Source: Tannerellaceae bacterium (GTDB taxonomy: Bacteria; Bacteroidota; Bacteroidia; Bacteroidales; Tannerellaceae). Taken from it: a DNA stretch of 6,904 bases. Made by a program: the position numbers and the translations under genes. A model generated the notes under the pieces. The model was not told the DNA's origin. It did not search any database and was given only the letters and a program-made list of their open reading frames with translations. The stretch spans positions 1 through 6,904 of the forward strand of contig JAJBTP010000564.1 in the NCBI GenBank assembly GCA_020860805.1. Reading direction: 5' to 3'. Below are positions 1 through 6,904 of the stretch, one piece after another. Every line of letters begins with the position of its first letter. Positions within the stretch are counted from its first letter, which is position 1.

Positions 1-58
1 GAGTAAATCTTCCGGGAAAGAATTTTGAATTAAAATTAATAATAAGAATATATATATC

Positions 59-943
59 ATGAAAAACATCATTGTAGGAATGGGAGAGGCCCTTTGGGAT
101 ATGTTTCCGGAAGGGAAAAAGATTGGTGGTGCACCTGCTAATTTTGCTTATCATATGTCGCAGTTTGGTTATGAGAGCCGGGTGGTAAGTGCAGTGGGAG
201 ACGATGCACTGGGGAATGAAATCCTGGAAAACTTCCGGGCAAAGAAACTGAACTGTGTGATAGAGAAAGTTCCCTATCCAACAGGTACCGTACAGGTCGA
301 ACTGGACGAAGCCGGGGTACCGTGTTATGAAATAAAAGAGAATGTGGCGTGGGATAATGTCCCCTTTACGCCGGAACTGAAACAACTGGCCGGTGATACC
401 CGTGCCGTGTGTTTCGGATCATTGGCGCAACGCAGTGTGGTATCCCGTGAAACGATTAATCAGTTTCTGGATGCTATGCCGGAGGGCGACGATATCTGTA
501 AGATATTCGATGTGAATCTCCGTCAATCCTTTTATACAAAAGAAATCCTTTGCAACTCGTTTGAGAAGTGTAACATATTAAAAATTAATGATGAAGAGTT
601 AGTTGTAGTAAGCCGTATGGTTGGTTAACCGGGTATTGATCTGGAAGATAAATGCTTGATATTACTCGCTAAATATAATCTGAAGATGTTGATTCTTACC
701 TGTGGAGTCAATGGCAGTTATGTTTTTACGCCGGGAGTTGTTTCTTTTGTTGAGACACCCCGGGTAGAAGTAGCTGATACGGTAGGAGCCGGCGATTCAT
801 TTACGGCTGCTTTTTGTTCGGCTGTATTGAATGGCAAACCGGTACCCGAAGCACACCGGCTGGCTGTAGATGTATCTGCCTATGTGTGTACCCAACACGA
901 GGCTATGCCGGTTTTACCGGATGAACTGAAAAACAGAATCTAA
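59..943 (+). pseudogene. Fructokinase, PfkB/ribokinase family, interrupted by an in-frame stop
   Basis: PfkB-family sugar kinase that would phosphorylate fructose with ATP in the cytoplasm. Read through the TAA at 626-628 (codon 190), the frame stays open to the TAA at 941-943 and gives about 294 codons, the usual fructokinase length. The N-terminal half shows the substrate-side signature GGAPANFAY (codons 23-31), FDVNLR, and NILKINDEEL. The second half shows the family signature ADTVGAGDSFTAAF with the catalytic-base Asp at codon 246 (794-796). The stop falls between them, so the 189-residue product lacks the nucleotide site and catalytic Asp and should be inactive. From memory of Bacteroides homologues, codon 190 is normally Tyr in RMFGYPGID. 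Further unusual residues are Val for Phe at 188, Leu for Trp at about 199, and HEAMP for the usual GAMP (codon 281). The ATG at 59 is chosen because the conserved N-terminus begins there, after an AT-rich leader. Family call is firm; whether the stop is real is not. Confidence 0.88.
626..628 (+). other. Premature TAA stop in fructokinase
   Basis: GGT TAA CCG lies in the same reading frame as the conserved protein on both sides, so this is a point substitution and not a frameshift. A single change to TAT or TAC would restore the Tyr that I recall at this place in Bacteroides fructokinases. TAA is the normal stop of the regulator gene downstream, so recoding is not a reasonable explanation. Confidence 0.85.
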
Positions 944-993
944 GAAATAACTATATTTTTACATCGTTTTTTCGATCCTTAAATCTGTTTATG

Positions 994-1018
994 TGTCCCC
1001 GTGTTTATCACGGGGACA
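994..1018 (+). terminator. Probable intrinsic terminator after fructokinase
   Basis: A perfect 10-bp inverted repeat, TGTCCCCGTG (994-1003) against CACGGGGACA (1009-1018), with a 5-nt TTTAT loop, followed by a moderately T-rich tail (1019-1030). It lies 50 nt past the fructokinase stop and before the regulator promoter, which is where a terminator would separate the two transcripts. The T tail is interrupted, so efficiency is uncertain; the stem could also act as an mRNA 3'-end stabiliser. Confidence 0.7.
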
Positions 1019-1047
1019 TTTACTTATTCTAAAACATACGAAAATAT

Positions 1048-1077
1048 TTTGCCTTGAATCTTTGAGTTTTATCTTTG
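1048..1077 (+). promoter_or_regulatory. Bacteroidetes-type promoter for the hybrid regulator
   Basis: TATCTTTG at 1070-1077 matches the Bacteroidetes -7 consensus TAnnTTTG exactly. TTTG at 1048-1051 matches the -33 element, with an 18-nt spacer, slightly shorter than the usual 19-21. The predicted transcript start is near 1084, giving a leader of roughly 17 nt to the ATG at 1101. It is independent of the fructokinase because the hairpin at 994-1018 lies between. Confidence 0.65.
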
Positions 1078-1100
1078 TACAGGATAAATGCCGGCTTTCC

Positions 1101-3864
1101 ATGAAAAACATAATTCTGTTTTTAACCCTATTGGTTGTGCTTTCTTCCTGTGACCGGAAAGCACCTGTTTATCGTATTGGTGTCTCTCAGTGTAGCGACG
1201 ACGAATGGCGTACCAAAATGAATGATGAAATCCTGCGTGAAGCCCAGTTTTATGAGGGTGTTGAGGTAGAGATTCGTACGGTGAAAGATGATAACCGGCT
1301 GCAGATTGAAGACATCCGTTATTTTATGGACCAACAGGTAGACCTGTTAATCGTTGCTTCTAATGAAGCGGCTCCTATTACGCCTATCATTGAGGAAGTC
1401 TATGATAAAGGCATTCCGGTCATTACGATTGACCGGATGATTCTCTCTGATAAATATACCGCTTTTATTGGAGCAGATAATTTTGAGATTGGGCGTTCCG
1501 TAGGTGATTATATTGTATCCCGTTTTTCGCCGGGAAGTAAAATTATTGAGTTAGCCGGTTTAAAGGGTTCTACACCTGCCCGTGACCGTCATCAGGGTTT
1601 TAGTAGTGTGATAGGACGGAATCCCGGATATGAATTGCTTGAAACCCGGGAAGCAGACTGGAATTATGATACGGCAGAAGAAGTCATGAAAGAGATATTG
1701 GCAGACTATCCGCATTTCGATATTTTATTTTGTCAAAACGACCGGATGGCTGCCGGTGCTTACCAGAGTGCCCTGCGTGCCGGAAGGGAAAAAGAGATTC
1801 ATTTTCTGGGAATCGATGCGTTGCCGGGAGAAGGGTATGGGCTGGACTTAGTCTTGAATGATATTCTGGATGCTACTTTTATCTATCCTACGGACGGAGA
1901 CAAGGTTCTCCGGATTGCGATGGATATTTTACAGGGACGTCCGTATGCCAAACAGAATATTCTTTTTACAGCCGCTATTAATTATAATAATGCCCGGGTG
2001 ATGAAGCAACAAACCGATCATATCGGTGGTTTGGACGGACGGATTAAATTCCTGAATACTAAAATGGATCAGTCGCTGGACAGGATTGCCAACCAGCAAA
2101 ATATTCTCTACGCTTCGTATGTTATCTTAATCTTACTGGTATTCATCTTTATTTTAATCTTAAAGGCTTTCCGGACTAAAACACGTCTGAACCGGGAACT
2201 TTCCAAACGGAATGACGAAATTACAATTCAGAAAGAACAACTTGAAGTACAGCGTGATCAGCTGCTCGAACTTTCCAAACAACTGGAGGAGACCACACAT
2301 GCCAAGCTGGTATTCTTTACCAATATCTCCCATGATTTCCGTACACCATTGACTTTAATTGCCGATCCGGTTAAGCAATTACTGGAAGACAAGAGAACAC
2401 CGGAGCATCAGAAAGGACTATTAAATCTGGTACATAAAAATATTAATATCCTATTACGTCTGGTTAATCAGATATTGGATTTCCGGAAATATGAAAATGG
2501 TAAACTGGATTTGGTTCTTATCCGTTTTGATATGCAGGAGCAGGTAAACGAATGGGCGGGAGCTTTTAAACAGGCAGCTTTGAAAAAGGATATTAAATTC
2601 AGGGTAGAGATTGAACCGGATGTGGATTATCAGGTTATAGCAGATTTAGGAAAGATTGAGCGGGTTTGTTATAATCTGCTTTCCAATGCATTTAAGTTTA
2701 CCCCTGAGAATGGAAAAATAACCCTGCAACTCTCTTCTTTTACAAAAGGGAAAGAACGGTTTGTACGTATTACAGTAAGCGATAACGGAATGGGGATTGC
2801 TCCCCATCATGTAAAAAATATCTTTGAAAGGTTCTATATGACCGAATACCAGTATGCAGGTTCGGGTATAGGACTAGCATTAACCAAGTCTTTTATTGAA
2901 CTCCACGGAGGAGAAATCAGTGTGGAAAGTGAAGAAGGATCAGGTTCGGTATTTACCTTTTATATACCAGCCGTACAAGCCGGATACACCGAAGAGCCTT
3001 TCTATGAATCTGAGAATGCTGTGTCTTATTCAATAGACTGGGACCGTTCCGATATTCAGGAGGAGATACCGGTAACAGAACCCGTGGATGAAACCGATGC
3101 GGATAGCCTGAACCGTGAATCTATCCTTATTATAGATGATAATCCGGATATTCGTTCCTACATACGTTCTTTTCTGGGAAAAGATTTTACGGTACTGGAA
3201 GCATCCAATGGCAAAGAAGGGATAAAAGTGGCGATGAAATATGTACCCGACGTAATCATCTGTGACGTTCTGATGCCTGTAATGGATGGGATTGAATGTT
3301 GTAAACTGATAAAATCCGAAATGCAGACCAGCCACATTCCGGTGATTATGCTGACAGCCTGCTCACTGGATGAACAACGCATTGAAGGGTTTGAATCCGG
3401 AGCCGACTCTTATATTGCCAAGCCGTTTAATTCCAGAGTACTGGAAGCCCGGGTACGTAATTTACTGAATAACCGGAAACAGTTAAGACAGTTTTTTTGG
3501 AGATCATACGCCTCTGGCGAAAGAATCTATCGGAGATTTGGATAAAGCATTTGATGAAAAATTTAAGCAATTGTTACGTGAAAACCTTTCCAATTCACAG
3601 TTTTGGGTAGAGGATATGGGTGAAGCTATGGGAATGAGCCGTGTACAACTATACCGGAAAATCAAGTCCCTGACTAACTATGCTCCTAATGAATTACTCC
3701 GTATTTCCCGTTTGAAGAAAGCAGCCTCCTTACTGGCTTCTTCCGGTATGTCTGTTTCTGAGATAACCTATGAAGTAGGATTTACCTCTCCCTCTTATTT
3801 TACCAAATGCTACAAAGAACATTTCGGTGAAAGCCCCACCGACTACCTCAAACGAAAAGGATAA
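1101..3864 (+). pseudogene. Hybrid two-component system regulator with sugar-binding sensor, frameshifted before its AraC domain
   Basis: One-piece sensor kinase and transcription factor, probably sensing a monosaccharide in the periplasm. The ATG at 1101 starts a signal peptide with a lipobox-like LSSC (Cys17); in-frame codons upstream run into the terminator stem, so a longer start is unlikely. Domains: type I periplasmic-binding-protein sensor (about 22-302, with PARDRHQGF and CQNDRM); membrane helix (336-354); coiled coil (360-398); HisKA with His411 in SHDFRTP; ATPase with Asn529, DNGMG (561-565) and GSGIGLAL; receiver with Asp679/Asp680, phospho-acceptor Asp722 in CDVLMP, Thr752 and Lys774; AraC helix-turn-helix (about 3550-3860). 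An extra T at 3492-3498 changes frame, and translation ends at 3543-3545 after 814 residues. Without it the protein is 920 residues. Next to a fructokinase, this resembles the fructose-binding BT1754 of B. thetaiotaomicron; the ligand is inferred. The truncated form could phosphorylate itself but would lack DNA binding. Read as a single protein the architecture is certain; real gene loss is not. Confidence 0.9.
3492..3498 (+). other. T7 run with one extra T, frameshift in the hybrid regulator
   Basis: CAG followed by seven T and GGA. With six T the frame reads QFFGDHTPLAKES and continues without a stop into the AraC domain; with seven it reads QFFWRSYAS and stops at 3543. A TTG at 3538-3540, in the AraC frame, overlaps that stop region, so a separate AraC fragment (3538-3864) is conceivable but has no visible support beyond the overlap. 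Confidence 0.85.
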
Positions 3865-3938
3865 ATTACACTGCGTATTTATATCTCATGCTATATAGTC
3901 CTTTCAGCGCTTGAACTGCTTCCTTTTTTAGTATAAAC

Positions 3939-3970
3939 TTTCCTTTTCTTCCCGGAAGAAATTATATTTG
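3939..3970 (+). promoter_or_regulatory. Promoter very close to the reductase start codon
   Basis: TATATTTG at 3963-3970 is a perfect TAnnTTTG -7 element, with TTTC at 3939-3942 as a one-mismatch -33 element and a 20-nt spacer. The -7 element ends only 7 nt before the ATG at 3978, so transcription would begin at or next to the start codon and give a leaderless or near-leaderless mRNA. The rest of the 113-nt gap after the regulator shows no convincing hairpin. Confidence 0.55.
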
Positions 3971-3977
3971 TAAACGG

Positions 3978-4824
3978 ATGATAGGCAGGAAATTCATAGA
4001 GGCAGTTTTATTCCCACGGAGAACACTTTCCAGGGAAAAACTACGGAAGGCAGTAACAGGGAAAACGATCCTGATAACGGGGGTAACGTATGGTATTGGA
4101 GAGGTTTTGGTACGTCAGTTGAGCGATATGCCGGTGCGGCTATTATTGATGGCCCGTACGGTTGAAAAACTCCAGGCTTTGCAGAAAGAATATGGGAATA
4201 ATGAAACAGAGATTATCTGTTTTCCGGTTGATTTATATCAACGGGAACAGGTTAAACAGGTCATCGTCCGTTTGAAGGAAGAAGGATATGAACCCGATAT
4301 CCTGATTCATAATGCAGGCAAATCCATTGTTCGTCCGGTTGAAGATGCTACAGACCGGTTTCATGATTACACCCGGACCATGGCTGTAAATTATGAATCA
4401 CCGGTACAGTTATCCTTAGCTTTTTTTGCCTGCTCTAATCCGTAAAAAAGGACAAATTATGTATATCTCTGCCGTCAATGCACTCTTTTACAATGTTCCC
4501 GGATGGAGTGCCTACCAGGCTTCTAAAACAGCGATGGACCAATGGGGTAGGGCTGCGGCGGCTGAACTGGTTGGTAAAGGTGTCAGGATAACTGCCATTT
4601 ATCTGCCGCTGGTGCGTACCCGTATGATAGAACCGACTGAGGTCTATCGTAGTATGCCTGCTATGATGCCGGAACAGGCGGCTACGGTTATTAACCGGGC
4701 TATGATACGCCGTGCCCGGCGGTGGTCGCCCTGGTGGAGTTGGTTTCCGGCTGCTTTTTCTTTTCTTTTTCCTTCTTGCTGGAGTCGTTTGGTATGGATG
4801 TCTTTTAAGAAACGAAAGGTATGA
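3978..4824 (+). pseudogene. Short-chain dehydrogenase/reductase (SDR), frameshifted
   Basis: Classical SDR-fold NAD(P)-dependent oxidoreductase, cytoplasmic; substrate unknown. The ATG at 3978 leaves about 33 residues before the nucleotide-binding loop TGVTYGIG (34-41), and no other in-frame ATG lies before that motif. The NAG motif is at 112-114. An extra T in the T7 run at 4421-4427 shifts the frame and the first part stops at 4443-4445. Dropping one T gives LAFLPALIRKKGQIMYIS and a 281-residue protein. The second part carries the active-site YQASK (Tyr179, Lys183). The sequence before it reads YISAVNAL, where related enzymes usually have ISS, so the catalytic Ser may be replaced by Ala at 165; Ser164 is a possible substitute. 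The Trp-rich, basic C-terminus could touch the membrane. The gene ends in ATGA overlapping the ligase start, so the two are probably translationally coupled and act in one pathway. The broken product lacks the active site. Confidence 0.85.
4421..4427 (+). other. T7 run with one extra T, frameshift in the SDR gene
   Basis: GC followed by seven T and GCC. With six T the frame reads AFLPALIRKKG and joins the two SDR halves smoothly; with seven it reads AFFACSNP and stops. The lesion is of the same kind and direction as the one at 3492-3498, and these are the only two T7 runs I find in the window. Confidence 0.83.
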
Positions 4825-6325
4825 TAAAGACAGAATTATTTCGTCCCCGTGGAATAAAAGCCTTGTTAGGTGCCATTTTCACCCGGGGAGTTAATCTGGG
4901 TGTTATTCCGGAGGTAGGCAACCGGCTGTATCCTTCCCGCATAGCGATGGTATTGGATGAGCAGGCGGTTTCATATGCTGAATTTTACTGTCATACGGTT
5001 ACTCTGGCTTCGCATTTAAAAGAGAATTATTCCCTTACCAAAGGGAAGAAAATAGGAATTGCCTGCCGGAATCATGCAGAACATGTCTATACATTGTTTG
5101 CTGCTGCATTAACCGGAGCAGATGTTTACCTGGTTCATCCGGAAATGGGAAAAGAAGCATTGGAAAAATTACTCCATCGCTTCCGGTTTGAGCTGTTTGT
5201 ACATGATGAAGAATTAACCTCTGTAATAAAGGATAGTAAAAGTGAGGGGCACTTTTTACCTGCCCGTTCAGCAAAAGGCATTTCTATACAAATGTATTTA
5301 TCCGGGACAATTCCGGACAGGCCCCTTTCCGGGCGGTGTTACCTTGGTAAAGTCGTGGTATTGACTTCCGGTTCGACCGGTGAACCGAAAACGGCTTCCC
5401 GGAAAGCCTCTGCTACCGCTTTTCTTTCTCCTTTTCTTTCTTTACTGAAACAGTTACGCCTGGATACCTATGAAAGTTTGTATCCGGCTACTCCCTTATA
5501 TCATGGTTTTGGTCTGGCTGCGCTGATTGTGGCTTTACTGTTAGGGAAACGGGTGTATTTGCAGGAACGATTCTCTGCTCCCGGAGCTGCCCGTATGATT
5601 GACCGGTATAGAATAGAGGTAATTACCGTAGTGCCTGCTATGTTGGGGCGTTTACTGGAGGTTTCCGGTACTACCCTTTCTTCTCTTCGCTGTATTCTGA
5701 CAGGGGGAGCTATGTTACATCCTGTCCTGGTAGAAAAAACGGCCCTGTTATTGCAGGGCAATTATGTGTATAACCTCTATGGCACTTCTGGAGCGGGCTT
5801 TTGCTTCATAGCAACACCCACTGCACTGGCGTATCATCCCCGCAGACGATAGGAAAGCCCCTGAAAGGGGTACAGGTCCGTATCTGTGACTCACAAGGGA
5901 ATCAAGTACCTACAGGAAAAACCGGAGAGTTATGTATCAAATGTAGCTGGTCTGTACAGAAAGGGGGGTGGATACCCACGGGTGACCTGTGCTATAAAGA
6001 TGAGCAGGGCTATTATTTTCTGATGGGAAGAGCGGATAAAATGATTGTTTCGGGCGGGGAAAATGTCTATCCCTGTGAGTTAGAAAATATCCTGTTGAAG
6101 CATCCTTCTATTATAGAGGCGGCAGCCATAGGTGTATCAGACCCCGATTTCGGACAACGGCTCAAAGCGTTTGTTGTATCCACAGATTCAACCTTAAACG
6201 AACCGGGGCTACAGGAATGGCTATCCGGACGTTGTGCCCGTTACCAAATGCCCCGCAAGATTGTATTCCTTCCTTCTTTCCCTCAATTGCCTAACGGCAA
6301 ACCCGATCTTTCTGCTTTGACCTGA
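4821..6325 (+). pseudogene. AMP-dependent acyl-acid ligase (ANL superfamily), frameshifted
   Basis: Adenylate-forming enzyme of the acyl-CoA synthetase type: it would activate a carboxylic acid with ATP and load it on CoA or another thiol. The ATG at 4821 overlaps the SDR stop as ATGA. Motifs in order: phosphate loop TSGSTGEPK (182-190), ATPLYHGFG, YGTSG (320-324), PTGD with Asp389, GRADKMIVSGGENVYP (Arg404), and PNGK with the catalytic Lys494. The frame changes by one lost base near 5833-5836: inserting a T to give GCGTATTCATCC yields LAYSSPQTIGKPLKG and a 501-residue protein, normal for the family. As it stands, translation ends at 5850-5852 after 343 residues, losing the C-terminal subdomain. 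The Glu normally found in motif YGTSE/YGxTE, which helps hold magnesium-ATP, is Gly324 (GGA), a second potentially disabling change. Pairing with the reductase suggests a small lipid or secondary-metabolite step; the substrate cannot be told. Confidence 0.85.
5833..5836 (+). other. One-base deletion in the acyl-acid ligase
   Basis: Upstream of here the conserved protein is read in the frame of the ATG at 4821; downstream it resumes one base earlier. The best join is a missing T in GCG-TA(T)TCATCC, placed from the protein match and uncertain by a few bases. Unlike the two T7 lesions, no long homopolymer is present, so slippage alone does not explain it. Confidence 0.7.
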
Positions 6326-6335
6326 AAATAACCTA

Positions 6336-6904
6336 TCATTCTTCTTCCAGTATTCCGTTCATAACGATGGGAGATGGGTCTTCCGGAAGGAGATCCCAGC
6401 TTTGTCCTTTCGGATGAATGATTAACTGATAACCCCTTTTACGAATATTTCTGATTTCAAGTTCTTTGATTGGCTTGATAGCTTCACGGGTTCTACTGAT
6501 TAATTGTGTTAATACATTGGATGGTTCTTCCTCCTGTCCCCAAATCCGTAAACGTATATCTTTATCAAACGCATGATAATAAGGAGAAATAAGTAATTCT
6601 TCAAATAATTGAACCATTATAATTTTTAATTCTACTTCTCTACCATCGTCCGTCTTGAGCAACCCTCTTTCCACATCCAGTTCCAGGTACTCATTCAGGG
6701 GATAAATAATGGCTTTCCTGATTGTCAATACTTCCGGTTCTGTGATAGGTGTAATTAAGTGAGATAGTTTAACCTGGCCGAGACGTCTAATACTGATTAA
6801 AGTTCCAAAGAAGCTAATTAACAGAAAAGACCCCATCCACCCATATTTCATGAAATCTGTCTGACCATAGATTAATACTGATTTTACTGGTAAATTATAA
6901 TACC
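6336..6904 (-). CDS. Membrane-anchored winged-helix regulator, partial, 5' end beyond the window
   Basis: Minus-strand frame ending at the TGA at 6336-6338. An ATG at 6849-6851 would give 171 residues, but the frame stays open upstream to the window edge (ending in SVLIYGQTDF before that Met), so the gene probably starts outside. Numbered from that Met: a hydrophobic helix at about 5-21 followed by Arg-Arg, suggesting the part before it is periplasmic and the part after cytoplasmic; then an OmpR/PhoB-like winged-helix domain (about 55-145), with a probable recognition helix at 111-126 and a wing ending RKRGYQLI (137-144). There is no receiver domain between membrane and DNA-binding parts. It is therefore likely a one-component transmembrane regulator with a periplasmic sensor yet to be seen, although a longer architecture is possible. 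It converges on the ligase with only 10 nt between stops. It shows no frameshift in the visible part, unlike the plus-strand genes. Targets unknown. Confidence 0.7.
   Translation of the reverse strand, partial: YYNLPVKSVLIYGQTDFMKYGWMGSFLLISFFGTLISIRRLGQVKLSHLITPITEPEVLTIRKAIIYPLNEYLELDVERGLLKTDDGREVELKIIMVQLFEELLISPYYHAFDKDIRLRIWGQEEEPSNVLTQLISRTREAIKPIKELEIRNIRKRGYQLIIHPKGQSWDLLPEDPSPIVMNGILEEE

Noticed and set aside
1..58. Possible end of an upstream gene (GAG TAA at 1-6) or promoter before fructokinase
   Set aside because: Six bases cannot support a gene call, and the AT-rich leader has no TAnnTTTG match; the kinase may be transcribed from upstream.
626..628. Stop-codon reassignment or readthrough of TAA as Tyr
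   Set aside because: TAA also ends the intact reading frames of the fructokinase and the regulator at their natural C-termini, so it is a normal stop here.
963..976. Small inverted repeat ATCG-T6-CGAT between fructokinase and the main hairpin
   Set aside because: Four base pairs with a six-base loop is within chance in AT-rich intergenic DNA.
993..1100. An upstream GTG start that would add 36 residues to the hybrid regulator
   Set aside because: It lies at the base of the terminator stem and upstream of the promoter, and the added residues precede a well-formed signal peptide starting at 1101.
3030..3382. Minus-strand open frames inside the receiver domain region
   Set aside because: They lie opposite a strongly conserved receiver domain and their translations show no recognisable motif.
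3480..3545. Programmed ribosomal frameshift in the regulator
   Set aside because: Restoring the frame needs a +1 shift, while the common slippery T/A-run mechanism gives -1; I see no stimulatory stem, and similar lesions in neighbouring genes favour error or decay.
3903..3929. Possible terminator after the regulator (TTCA/TGAA repeat followed by T6)
   Set aside because: The stem is only four pairs plus a wobble, and the T run is nine bases away, so it is too weak to call.
4712..4894. Hydrophobic 60-residue frame across the reductase and ligase junction
   Set aside because: It overlaps the conserved reductase end and ligase start in another frame, and its hydrophobicity follows from T-rich codons.

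Overview
The window looks like a chromosomal segment from a gut-type member of the Bacteroidales. Three things point there: a hybrid two-component regulator (one-piece histidine kinase, receiver and AraC output), which is a hallmark of Bacteroidetes glycan-use loci; TAnnTTTG-type promoter elements upstream of two genes; and a fructokinase that matches the Bacteroides type as I remember it. Genus cannot be fixed from the sequence alone; a Bacteroides or Parabacteroides relative is a guess.

Layout. (1) 59-943, plus strand: a PfkB-family fructokinase interrupted by an in-frame TAA at 626-628. (2) 994-1018: a strong hairpin, probably a terminator, followed by a promoter at 1048-1077. (3) 1101-3864, plus strand: a hybrid two-component system protein with a periplasmic sugar-binding-protein-like sensor, broken by one extra T in a T7 run at 3492-3498, which separates the AraC DNA-binding domain from the rest. 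(4) A promoter at 3939-3970, then 3978-4824: a short-chain dehydrogenase/reductase, also broken by one extra T in a T7 run (4421-4427). (5) 4821-6325: an AMP-dependent acyl-acid ligase, overlapping the reductase by ATGA and broken by a one-base loss near 5833-5836. (6) 6336 to the right edge, minus strand: a convergent gene whose visible end encodes a membrane segment followed by a winged-helix DNA-binding domain; it runs off the window.

How the genes fit together. Fructokinase plus a hybrid regulator with a type I periplasmic-binding-protein sensor recalls the fructan utilisation locus of Bacteroides thetaiotaomicron, where the regulator BT1754 binds fructose. A fructose sensor role is therefore the leading hypothesis. 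The reductase and ligase form a separate two-gene operon that would activate a carboxylic acid and reduce or oxidise a related compound; the substrate is unknown. The minus-strand gene is probably a membrane-anchored transcription regulator.

The striking feature is that all four plus-strand genes are disrupted (one nonsense codon, two T7 insertions, one deletion), and several substitutions fall on normally conserved positions (ligase Glu to Gly in YGTSE; probable reductase Ser to Ala; fructokinase Gly to Glu). This is either poor base accuracy in the source sequence or recent decay of a multi-gene block. I see no CRISPR array, tRNA, rRNA, insertion sequence or clearly new system.
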